This document shows positions 45,589 through 53,590 of a DNA stretch of 64,000 nt, piece after piece. This DNA comes from Paenibacillus sp. FSL K6-0276. Its GTDB lineage: Bacteria > Bacillota > Bacilli > Paenibacillales > Paenibacillaceae. The first letter of the stretch is position 1. Each line of letters opens with the position of its first letter. The notes beneath the pieces were generated by a model. That model saw nothing but the letters and a program-made list of their open reading frames with translations. It was not told the DNA's origin and did not search any database. The stretch is from the NCBI RefSeq assembly GCF_037977235.1, contig NZ_CP150276.1, positions 4,464,001-4,528,000 on the forward strand, in the 5' to 3' direction. The position numbers and the translations under genes are program-made.

Positions 45589-46272
45589 CTAATCACCGAC
45601 CTTATAGCCTAAACCGCGTACCGTTTTGATCAATGTCGGATGCCCTGGATCATCCTCCAGCTTTTCCCTCAGCCTTTTGATATAAACCGTTAACGTATTG
45701 TCGTTCACGAAGTCGCCAGCCACGTCCCAGATTTGCTCTAGAAGTTGATTCCTTGTGAGAACCTGTCCAATGTGGCTGCCGAAGATCAGCAATAAGCGAT
45801 ACTCTAAGGCGGTCAATGAAATTTCGGCGCCGTTTTTATGCACTTTGCCTTCCAGCGTATGAATTCGGACAGTATCGATGTCTATGGTCGTTTTCGTTTG
45901 GGACGGCTTCTGGTATCTCCGTAACACGGACTTGATCCGGGAGAGGAGCTCACGAACTCGAAAAGGTTTGGTAATGTAATCGTCAGCTCCCATGTCAAGT
46001 CCCATCACGACATTGACCTCATCGTCGATCACTGTTAAGAAGATGACAGGAATGTCTCCCCGCTCCTTCACCATCTTGCATAATTCATAGCCGCTTCCGT
46101 CCGGAAGCTGTAAATCGAACAAGCATATAGCGAATTGATCCATGTCTTCAGCGAGCACCTGTTGGGCCGAGGCGACATCATGGCAGAGAACGGTTGAAAA
46201 ACCATCTTGCTGCAGCGAATATTCCAGTCCCGACGCGATCGTCTTATCATCCTCGACTAATAAAATTTTCAT
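45589..46272 (-). CDS. OmpR-family response regulator
   Basis: 227 residues, complete. Receiver with phosphoacceptor Asp53 (LFDLQLPDGSG) and the KPF motif (ITKPFRVRELL). Winged HTH (VRIHTLEGKVHKNGAEISLTALE.. to ..VRGLGYKV). First gene of the BceRS-BceAB-like module. Its own kinase is a pseudogene, so phosphorylation would need another partner. Confidence 0.9.
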   Translation of the reverse strand: MKILLVEDDKTIASGLEYSLQQDGFSTVLCHDVASAQQVLAEDMDQFAICLFDLQLPDGSGYELCKMVKERGDIPVIFLTVIDDEVNVVMGLDMGADDYITKPFRVRELLSRIKSVLRRYQKPSQTKTTIDIDTVRIHTLEGKVHKNGAEISLTALEYRLLLIFGSHIGQVLTRNQLLEQIWDVAGDFVNDNTLTVYIKRLREKLEDDPGHPTLIKTVRGLGYKVGD

Positions 46273-46338
46273 ATGCAGATCATCCTTACGATTGGATTAA
46301 ATTTTATTCTCCATCTTAGTTTAGACATTATAGCAGCC

Positions 46339-46899
46339 TCACACGTGTTCATTCCCAGACATCAGAAAAGGAATGGCCGACTTGATAAATTCTTCCGGCG
46401 ATAACTCCTTCCGATTTCTCCTCCACTCCACAGAAGCACCATAAACGCCCCAACTTAAAATAACAGCTGTAATTTTTAGAGATTCATCCTCTTTCGTTGT
46501 ATGTTGTTTGCGCAACATTCCGTAGAAAATGATTTCGAGTTGCTCCCTAATAATGCGGGCTATGGTCTCATCGTATCCTCTATGACACCGACTGGATAAT
46601 GCTCTTTGGAAATCCGTTATGGCCACGAAGATATTAATAATCGATTCTTCATTTAGTTCGCTTTTCTCGAAGTCTATGGCGTTCAAATTAATCAATAACA
46701 CTTCCGATAAAACTTTGTCGAGCAAGTCATATATATCTTCAAAGTGATAATAGAACGTTGCACGATTAATCTTAGCCTCTGCTGTAATATCCTTAACGGT
46801 AATATCCTTGAATTCTTTTTTACCTGAAAGTTCAATAAAAGAGTCCATGATTAACTTACGAGTTCGTAAAACTCGGGGATCTATCCTTGATTGAGTCAT
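46339..46899 (-). CDS. TetR family regulator
   Basis: About 186 residues. HTH KDITVKDITAEAKINRATFYYHF near the N-terminus, then a helical ligand domain of the TetR_C_7 type. The frame opens at 46935, but ATG at 46899 with AGGGA is better placed. It is divergent from the DsbA-family gene with 167 bp between, a likely target. Confidence 0.85.
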   Translation of the reverse strand: MTQSRIDPRVLRTRKLIMDSFIELSGKKEFKDITVKDITAEAKINRATFYYHFEDIYDLLDKVLSEVLLINLNAIDFEKSELNEESIINIFVAITDFQRALSSRCHRGYDETIARIIREQLEIIFYGMLRKQHTTKEDESLKITAVILSWGVYGASVEWRRNRKELSPEEFIKSAIPFLMSGNEHV

Positions 46900-47066
46900 A
46901 TCATGTCCCTCCAACTTTTTAAACAATTGTATCAATGTGTTGCATAAACGACAAATGGAATGATCTATTGGTGTTCCAATAGTTTTTTTATGTCTAGAAT
47001 ATGATTGTAAAACAAAGCGATGTTTCTAGTAATGCTTGTTTATGACACTTCAAGGAGGCAACAATC

Positions 47067-48020
47067 ATGGTAAATGAGGATAAACGAATAGCGAACGATA
47101 ATCATATGATTTGTGATTTAGAAACAGGTGTATGTGGCGTAGCTGGGGAGGAAGAAATAGAGATGATCGATTTTAATCAACCTCAAAAATCCATTAAAGT
47201 TTATTATGTAACCGATCCAATTTGCTCTCACTGCTGGGCGCTTGAACCTGTTCTTCGTCGTTTTAAAGAGCAGCATGGGCATTTTTTCAACTTTCATACG
47301 GTTATGGGTGGATTGCTGGAAAAATGGAGCGATGAGCCTGTCGACCCACGTAACGGAATATCAGGACCTGCTGACGTCTTCGGCCACTGGAGAGAGGTTG
47401 GAGAATATTCGCGCATGCCGATTGACGGTTCACTGATGCTTGACAATCCGGTTCAATCCTCCTTCCCGCCTTCTCGTGTATTTAAAGTGATTCAAAAAAA
47501 TTATAAAGATGCATTAGCCTATGAGTACTTAAGACGATCACGAGAAGCTCTGTTCGCATTTAATCGAAATATCGCCGATGAATCCATCATGATAGACATC
47601 GTAAATCAGCTTGGACTTGATGGAGAAGCTATTGTTCAAGATGCCGAACAACAAACCGGCCAACAATTATTGAATGAAGATTTTAGTCTCGCTAGAAGTC
47701 TTGGCGTTAGAGGTTTCCCGACGATCATTATGATCAACGAGGAGAATAAAGGATTGAAGATCGTAGGTAGTCGTCCGTTGGAGTCCTATGTTGAGGGCCT
47801 GCAGCAAATGCTAAATACGGAAGAAATACAACCAAAACAACAACCATCCCTTTCTAACTTGCTTGAAAAAGAAAAGCTATTATTTTCTAAAGAAATTGAA
47901 GTTATGTATGATATTGAAAAGTCGGAAATCAACGCTTTTGTTGAAAAAGAACTTTCACCAAGCAGCTATCAAGTGAAGGAACTTCTAGGGGAGTCCTATT
48001 TTACAACCACGAAATCATAA
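47067..48020 (+). CDS. DsbA family protein (thioredoxin fold)
   Basis: 317 residues, cytoplasmic (no signal peptide). The thioredoxin-like fold has CSHC at residues 54-57 (DPICSHCWALEP) and cis-proline GVRGFPT near residue 215; a long helical insert lies between. The N-terminus has two further cysteines (ICDLETGVCG). The plan resembles FrnE/YjbH-SpxH proteins, so a redox or ClpXP-adapter role is possible. ATG with AAGGAGG. A helical 60-residue tail is extra. Confidence 0.75.
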   Translation: MVNEDKRIANDNHMICDLETGVCGVAGEEEIEMIDFNQPQKSIKVYYVTDPICSHCWALEPVLRRFKEQHGHFFNFHTVMGGLLEKWSDEPVDPRNGISGPADVFGHWREVGEYSRMPIDGSLMLDNPVQSSFPPSRVFKVIQKNYKDALAYEYLRRSREALFAFNRNIADESIMIDIVNQLGLDGEAIVQDAEQQTGQQLLNEDFSLARSLGVRGFPTIIMINEENKGLKIVGSRPLESYVEGLQQMLNTEEIQPKQQPSLSNLLEKEKLLFSKEIEVMYDIEKSEINAFVEKELSPSSYQVKELLGESYFTTTKS

Positions 48021-48045
48021 TGGAGAAAGTCTTGAATCAAATAGT

Positions 48046-48083
48046 TCAAAAAGGGGCTTTTCCTTTCGACGGAAAAGTCCCTA
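48046..48083 (+). terminator. terminator of the DsbA-family gene
   Basis: AAAAAGGGGCTTTTCC with GGAAAAGTCCCT and a seven-base loop. Confidence 0.7.
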
Positions 48084-48175
48084 AACTGAATCATAAACTC
48101 AAAGTTTCTATTTGACTTTAAGCTTCTTGCACCGTAACCCAGCTTCTGCGCCCCGTGAGCGTCAAGTCCAAAACT

Positions 48176-48225
48176 TTTCGCCGTTACTTATGGTACGGTT
48201 CACCGTATCATAAATGAGGGCGAAA
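48176..48225. repeat. 50-nt long imperfect hairpin
   Basis: TTTCGCC and GGCGAAA at the ends, with an inner ACGGT/ACCGT and mostly paired arms (22 of 24 positions counting G-U). No T-run. Nature unknown; possibly a MITE. Confidence 0.5.
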
Positions 48226-48250
48226 CTAAAGGACACCCGATTGGGTGCCC
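48226..48250 (-). terminator. terminator of the ABC-2 exporter operon
   Basis: AGGACACCC and GGGTGCCCT with a four-base loop, about 60 bp after the permease stop codon. Confidence 0.5.
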
Positions 48251-48305
48251 TAATCATTAGTCATTTACACTTATATACAACCCGACGAATAAACGATTTT
48301 GTACG

Positions 48306-49079
48306 CTAGTATTGCCCTAAAAGACCTTTCTTCATGGCAATTTTCTCGCAGCGATCAAACACAACGAGCCCTAAAATCAAATATACCAGCGAATTTAATA
48401 ATAGTACGCCATAATCTGATAAAGGCAACTCTGTTAACGTCAGATTCTCCAGCATCACTGTTCTTACCATATTCACTCCTTTGACGAATGGGGCGAAAGC
48501 TAGAAACGGCGCTACAGTTAATGGAACAAATACAAGCCCCATCAAAACAAATTGAAAAATCTGTAAAAACGCTTGAATTTGTTTCACGATAATAGCTAAA
48601 CCAGCAATCATAAAACTAACGCCTACCATACTTATCATAGTAACTACAATAATCGGGATCGTTGTCATGGGGTTAAGACTCAACCACTGTCCGGAGGTTA
48701 GCATGGCACCAAAAAGTAAGATGATCATAATAACAGACTGCAAACCCAATTGACTGATGATCCGCGTGAGCATGATTTTCCAAACCCCCATCGGAGACAT
48801 ATATAACTGTTCTAACGTTCCACGCGTCGCTTCTGTTATCACCGAATAACCAATAAAGTTCATCGTCATCATAGTTAAGCTCCAAAAGACTACACTTACA
48901 ATTGAATATTGAACGTTCATATCAAAACTAGCTGGATCCCCTATGAACATAATTCCAAAAAATGCAGCCAGAAATATAATGTAAAAAGTGACTACTAACG
49001 CAATAGTGTTCGGTAGATAACGTTTCATCTCAATATATTCCTTACGAAAATTAGCATTGAATAAATGGAGCCATTTCAT
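48306..49079 (-). CDS. ABC-2 type transporter permease
   Basis: 257 residues, six membrane segments (LPNTIALVVTFYIIFLAAFFG and others), with the central TEATRGTLEQLYMSP motif common in ABC-2 permeases of the NatB/drug-export type. It overlaps the ATPase gene by 29 bp, so the two are coupled. Substrate unknown. Confidence 0.85.
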   Translation of the reverse strand: MKWLHLFNANFRKEYIEMKRYLPNTIALVVTFYIIFLAAFFGIMFIGDPASFDMNVQYSIVSVVFWSLTMMTMNFIGYSVITEATRGTLEQLYMSPMGVWKIMLTRIISQLGLQSVIMIILLFGAMLTSGQWLSLNPMTTIPIIVVTMISMVGVSFMIAGLAIIVKQIQAFLQIFQFVLMGLVFVPLTVAPFLAFAPFVKGVNMVRTVMLENLTLTELPLSDYGVLLLNSLVYLILGLVVFDRCEKIAMKKGLLGQY

Positions 49080-50040
49080 GGGTCTTCCCTCCCTTTACAA
49101 TCTGAATAAACACTTGTTCAAAATCAATGGTTATACGATCAATACTTTCCACCATGGTTCCTTCCTTTTTCATAAGATCGAACAACTCGTAGATATCCTG
49201 ACCATGCTCTAAATTAACTTCCACGATCGTTTCATGGGAGCTTGCTTTATAAGTACTTAAAGGGAATATACTCAACAGTTTATTCTCCTGCTCTACACTT
49301 AATTTCTCACCCAACTTAATTGAATATGCCCTTGTTTCAAATAACTTAAGTAAATTCTCCACCCTGTCGTCAATCACAACTTCACCTTTATTAATGATAA
49401 TGGCACGGTCACACAACTCCTGAACGACGGGCATATCATGTGAACTAATAATAATCGTGCGTTTTTCTTCCTTAACTATCGTTTTTAAAATTTTACGCAA
49501 TTCATAACTTACCTCAACATCCAAACCGAGCGTTGGCTCATCCAGCAAGATGACATCCGTATTAGCTAATAGTGCTACAGCGATCGCCAACTTTTGTTGC
49601 ATCCCCCGGGATAATCCATTGACCAGCTCATTCTCCTTTTCTTTAAGGTTGAATTGCTCTAATAATTTATCCGCTTGATAGGCAACTTGCTTCCGAGAGT
49701 AACCCCGGTTACCCGCAAAATATTCTAGGTTTTCCCGAACGGTAAGTCGCCAATATAAATTTCGGTTCCCCTCTAATACAGCACTAATATGCTCTAGAGC
49801 TTTGAGTCTCTTCTTGCAAATATCTAAGCCATTAATAGATATAGAACCAGCATCCGATTCTAACAAACCACAGAGCATCTTTATCGTTGATGTTTTCCCA
49901 GCGCCATTGGGCCCTAATAAACCGAGAACCTCTCCACGATTCACATGAAAAGAAACATCATGAACGGCATGTATCTTCTCTTTCGTCTTTCTTTTCTCGT
50001 ACACCTTACTAATACCCCGTACTTCTATAATTTTCTCCAC
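49051..50040 (-). CDS. ABC transporter ATPase
   Basis: 329 residues. Walker A GPNGAGKTS, signature NGLSRGMQQKLAIA (slightly diverged from LSGGQ), Walker B VILLDEPTLGLD and H-loop IISSHDM are all present. A C-terminal domain of about 100 residues follows. GTG start with GGAGAGG. Pairs with the ABC-2 permease for export. Confidence 0.9.
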   Translation of the reverse strand: MEKIIEVRGISKVYEKRKTKEKIHAVHDVSFHVNRGEVLGLLGPNGAGKTSTIKMLCGLLESDAGSISINGLDICKKRLKALEHISAVLEGNRNLYWRLTVRENLEYFAGNRGYSRKQVAYQADKLLEQFNLKEKENELVNGLSRGMQQKLAIAVALLANTDVILLDEPTLGLDVEVSYELRKILKTIVKEEKRTIIISSHDMPVVQELCDRAIIINKGEVVIDDRVENLLKLFETRAYSIKLGEKLSVEQENKLLSIFPLSTYKASSHETIVEVNLEHGQDIYELFDLMKKEGTMVESIDRITIDFEQVFIQIVKGGKTHEMAPFIQC

Positions 50041-50189
50041 CTTATAACCATCCTCTCCCGTACGATTTAAAAGAGTGATTCCATTGTTAAATTTATTTTA
50101 TTTTAGTATCTAGATTTAGATAACTGGCTTCAGATGGATACTTTCTCCGTCTGAGGAATGAGATTTGTGTATGGGGTGTGTTTATACAA

Positions 50190-50490
50190 GTACGACGAAT
50201 AGACACATCTCTTGAGATGTGTCTGGAACCTTATTTTCTTCACGAAAAAAATCCTTCTACTTAGGCTTGCTGAACATTCAAATTTCTCAGTAATAACAAG
50301 GGTTCGTAGCCTCTCAATGCGAATTCAAATGCAAGGGAAATGTAGAATTCCCGCGAAAATTCGTGCACTTGGGAGTGTTCAATCGTGTATCGTAGACCAG
50401 AAAGCCAGCTTCAACTATTTGAAGATTTATTTTTGCCGTGCAGAAGATAAATACGCAAAGGCTTTCAAGAAATCAATGCGTGGACATTAA
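50190..50490 (+). mobile_element. IS remnant with deleted transposase (IS1182/IS5-like)
   Basis: A GTG near 50384 starts YRRPESQLQLFEDLFLP, typical of IS1182-like transposases. After about 20 codons it jumps frame to EDKYAKAFKKSMRGH, a piece from about 50 residues further on, then stops. An AGACACATCTC/GAGATGTGTCT palindrome at 50200 may belong to the IS end. The gap 50041-50580 otherwise holds only the ATPase promoter region and a terminator. Confidence 0.55.
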
Positions 50491-50506
50491 GTGGTGAGAT
50501 TTAAAT

Positions 50507-50562
50507 AAAGATCGCCCTCTTTCATCTTGCTGATTAAGACAAGATAAGGAGGGCGATCTTTT
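50507..50562. terminator. bidirectional terminator
   Basis: AAAGATCGCCCTC and GAGGGCGATCTTT enclose a weaker inner stem. Confidence 0.8.
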
Positions 50563-50580
50563 ATATTACCATGCACGTTA

Positions 50581-51684
50581 TTATCCAAAAACGCGCTTAA
50601 TTCCTTTAGCTATTTCGTTCATGCAATCCTCCGCTTGTGGGTAAATGCCGATTTTATCCATGAACGCGTGGTCCATTCCATTATAACGGATATACTGTGT
50701 ATTAACGCCTGCACGTTGTAGTTTTCTAGCGTAGGCTTCGCACTCAAGTGTCAAATAATCATACTGTGCGGTAATAATTAATGTGTCAGGCATACCGCTT
50801 AAATCTTCTACTAATAAGGGAGAAATATAAGCGCTTGTTGCAGGAACCTTACCTTGTAAATAAATATTGTCCAGCATAGCCGTCATATCACCCATACCCA
50901 TTAATAGTCCCTTGATCAGCTCATGATGATTGTTAATCGTGTACTCTTCGATATTCCATTCGAAATCATCCGTTGCTGCCCCAGCCATGTTCACCGTCGG
51001 ATAAAGCAATGCTTGGAATTTAATCATACCTGTTCCTAGATCTCTATCCTTCATCGCGCATACCGTTGATAAGTTCCCACCTGCGCTATCGCCACATACT
51101 GCGATTTGATTCGGATTTACATTCAGTTCTACTGCATGCTCATATACCCAGCGAACAGCATCGAAGCAATCGTTTAATCCTGCAGGGAACGGATGCTCAG
51201 GTGCAAGGCGGTAATCCACCGAAACAACAACTGCATTTGCTTTCTCAGCAATTGCTTTACAAGGATTCTCCACTACATCCAAAGTACCTCCCAGGAAACC
51301 ACCACCATGGAAGAAGACTACCGCTGGGACATTCGAGCCTTCAGCTGGAGAATAGATCCGAACTGGGACAGAGCCCTCTGAACCTTCTATATCTCTCGAT
51401 TCTGTACGAATATCCGTTGTTGTTACATCTGTATTCGGCCAGCCCATCATTGCACGCATCCCCTGAACCATTGCCATTAAATCGAACTCTCCCTCAGGTG
51501 GCTTGCCCATCGCAGCCATCTTTTCAGCACTTTCGATTGTTGTCTGCAAAACGCGAGCGTCCATTTCTCCCTCAGCATCTGAATCTGGAAGCTTTTTAAT
51601 CATCATATCTAGACCTTTGAAGTTCTTAACCTCTGTCCGTCTCTCTAGTTCCGCCAACAGATTTTCATATGCATATTTTTCCAT
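50581..51684 (-). CDS. alpha/beta hydrolase, hormone-sensitive-lipase family
   Basis: A 367-residue esterase. Oxyanion motif HGGGF, nucleophile GDSAGG, and the family's DYRLAPEHPFPAGL and late NGMDHAF (His) are present. Likely substrates are short-chain acyl esters, perhaps acetylated sugars given the neighbouring transporter and GH39 regulator. ATG at 51684 with AAGGA is preferred over 51696. It is 166 bp after the GPH transporter gene in the same direction. Confidence 0.88.
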   Translation of the reverse strand: MEKYAYENLLAELERRTEVKNFKGLDMMIKKLPDSDAEGEMDARVLQTTIESAEKMAAMGKPPEGEFDLMAMVQGMRAMMGWPNTDVTTTDIRTESRDIEGSEGSVPVRIYSPAEGSNVPAVVFFHGGGFLGGTLDVVENPCKAIAEKANAVVVSVDYRLAPEHPFPAGLNDCFDAVRWVYEHAVELNVNPNQIAVCGDSAGGNLSTVCAMKDRDLGTGMIKFQALLYPTVNMAGAATDDFEWNIEEYTINNHHELIKGLLMGMGDMTAMLDNIYLQGKVPATSAYISPLLVEDLSGMPDTLIITAQYDYLTLECEAYARKLQRAGVNTQYIRYNGMDHAFMDKIGIYPQAEDCMNEIAKGIKRVFG

Positions 51685-51850
51685 GATGTCCTTCATCTCC
51701 CTAGTTAAATTCTATCAATTATTAGTAATAGATCATCAAGTATTTGCTCTCTGCTTTTTCTAAAATAATCTCTAAGCTCTCCATTCGACTCACACCACGA
51801 AGTCGGTGATTTATTACGTGATTGAATGGGTTCCTTCTTGCTTGGCAATT

Positions 51851-53203
51851 TTAGGCTCCAATTCCCGTTGTGCCTCTACGAGCTTTCAAGTCACTAATCA
51901 TTTGGGGCTCAACTTTATCTAGCTTATAGAACAGGAATAATAGAATAACAATGACATTCGAAATTAATGGTAACCATACAAAATTGAATTCAATTGCTAG
52001 CAAAGCCGATGGCGCTTGCGCTTGATTCGGTGCATATTTCCCTAACGCTAGAACCCAAGCTGCAATCGCACCCCCGAGCCCCATTCCGAACTTAGCACCA
52101 AAACTGCTTGCGGCAGATAGTAAGCCTGGTGCCCTTACTCCTGATTTCCATTCTCCATAATCAATCGTGTCAGCAATCATCGCGAACAGAAGACCAAATG
52201 CAAAGCCCCCACCAAAATTACTGATTATAACACCCATTAATGCAACAGGAACAGACATCATCTGTGCACCTAGATAGATAATGACTTGCCCCACAATACC
52301 AATGATCATACCCGTAAAGACCACATTGCGTTTACCTAATTTCTTACTTAAAAAAGGAACTAGTATAATCGCAAGCAACATTAGAACGTTAAGGCCATTA
52401 ACAAGCGGAATTAAGTCTTCTCTACCTAGGTTATATTTAAAGTAATAAATAGTAGCAGGACCCTTTGCTGTAACTCCGATAAATACGAACAGGCCAGTAG
52501 CCAAAAGGATCCACCAAGGTGTGTTCCCTTTAATTGCCTTTATTCCTTCTTTAAAAGGGACTGGAGCATTGCCGTCAATTTGAACACGTTCCCTTACATT
52601 TTTAAATGTAATCAGGAAAAATACGACCGCTACACCAGCATAGATCATCATCGTTAACATAAAACCCTGTTTTTGATCGCCTTTTCCTAACGCATCAACA
52701 AGAGGTAGTGTCGCAATACTGACAAATATAGCTCCTACTTGCGCCAGAATCATACGAACCGATGACACTACCGTTCTTTCCTGTGAATCACTTGACATAC
52801 TTGGCAAAATCGAAGTGAGTGGCAAGTTAATACCTGCGTATAAAACATTCAGTAGAATATAGGTAATATACGCGTAAGCCAATTTTCCTGTATCCCCGAA
52901 ATCCGGCGACATGAACGCAAGAATTGCAATTGCCGCGAACGGAATCGATAACCAAAGGAACCAGGGTCTGGATTTCCCATATTTCGAAGTCGTGCGGTCA
53001 ATCAAAACTCCAAATATCGGTCCGTCGAACGCATCAATAATTCTCGCTAAAAGGAATAAGGTTCCTACAGCTGCGACATTCAATCCATATACATCCGTAT
53101 AGTAAAACATTAAGTATAAGGTAACCGTCTGGAAAATAAGATTAGAAGCCGTATCTCCTAGACCATAACTAATTCTTTCTTTCCATGAAACTTGTTTATT
53201 CAT
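51851..53203 (-). CDS. GPH family sugar:cation symporter (MFS)
   Basis: 450 residues, 12 membrane segments. Start SYGLGDTASNLIFQ and DAFDGPIFGVLIDRTTSKYGKSRPW are signatures of glycoside-pentoside-hexuronide symporters (as in XynB/MelB relatives). The frame opens at 53299, but ATG at 53203 follows GGGGG at correct spacing. A cre-like site lies 150 bp upstream. It likely imports xylosides or other glycosides under control of the AraC-GH39 protein. Confidence 0.9.
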   Translation of the reverse strand: MNKQVSWKERISYGLGDTASNLIFQTVTLYLMFYYTDVYGLNVAAVGTLFLLARIIDAFDGPIFGVLIDRTTSKYGKSRPWFLWLSIPFAAIAILAFMSPDFGDTGKLAYAYITYILLNVLYAGINLPLTSILPSMSSDSQERTVVSSVRMILAQVGAIFVSIATLPLVDALGKGDQKQGFMLTMMIYAGVAVVFFLITFKNVRERVQIDGNAPVPFKEGIKAIKGNTPWWILLATGLFVFIGVTAKGPATIYYFKYNLGREDLIPLVNGLNVLMLLAIILVPFLSKKLGKRNVVFTGMIIGIVGQVIIYLGAQMMSVPVALMGVIISNFGGGFAFGLLFAMIADTIDYGEWKSGVRAPGLLSAASSFGAKFGMGLGGAIAAWVLALGKYAPNQAQAPSALLAIEFNFVWLPLISNVIVILLFLFYKLDKVEPQMISDLKARRGTTGIGA

Positions 53204-53354
53204 ACATATACCCCCTGTAAATATCATAGTAAGGAAGCTTCTACGAACCATAATGTAATCCCTTACATTTTTGATTATAGACAATTTTTGTTCATTCAAC
53301 TTTCCGTTTCTTATTCAAAAATAGACCAAATTTCATGATTTTTATTATTAGTAA

Positions 53355-53368
53355 ATTAAGCGCTTTCA
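53355..53368 (-). promoter_or_regulatory. cre-like site
   Basis: ATTAAGCGCTTTCA matches 12 of 14 positions of the CcpA-box consensus. It lies in the promoter region of the GPH transporter gene. Confidence 0.55.
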
Positions 53369-53386
53369 ATAAAATCATAAAAATGG

Positions 53387-53590
53387 GCTAACCCAAAAGC
53401 CATGAAATGGCTGCTTGGGTCAGCCCTTGTTGTTTTCGAGTGAAATATACGTAGGTATTAGTGGACCAAAAACGCAAATCAACGCTTCTTCAATAACGGG
53501 AGAAGCGCTGATTTACTCACTTTTGTGTTTTTTTGGAATGAGAAGACTTTCTCCGGTCGTACAAAAATCTACTTATGGGTCAGCCCCTAT
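53387..53590. mobile_element. IS-derived non-coding remnant
   Basis: GGGCTAACCCA at the left and the inverted TGGGTCAGCCCC at the right; GGGCTxxCCCAAAAGCC resembles IS1182-type ends. Inside are two hairpins: AAAAGCC..GGCT/TTGGGTCAGCCC (53390-53427) and AAATCAACGCTTCTTC/GGAGAAGCGCTGATTT (53476-53514). No ORF. The right end touches the stop of the AraC-GH39 gene. Confidence 0.45.

Noticed and set aside
53476..53514. CRISPR-like or attachment-site palindrome
   Set aside because: A single hairpin inside an IS-derived remnant; no second copy or integrase.
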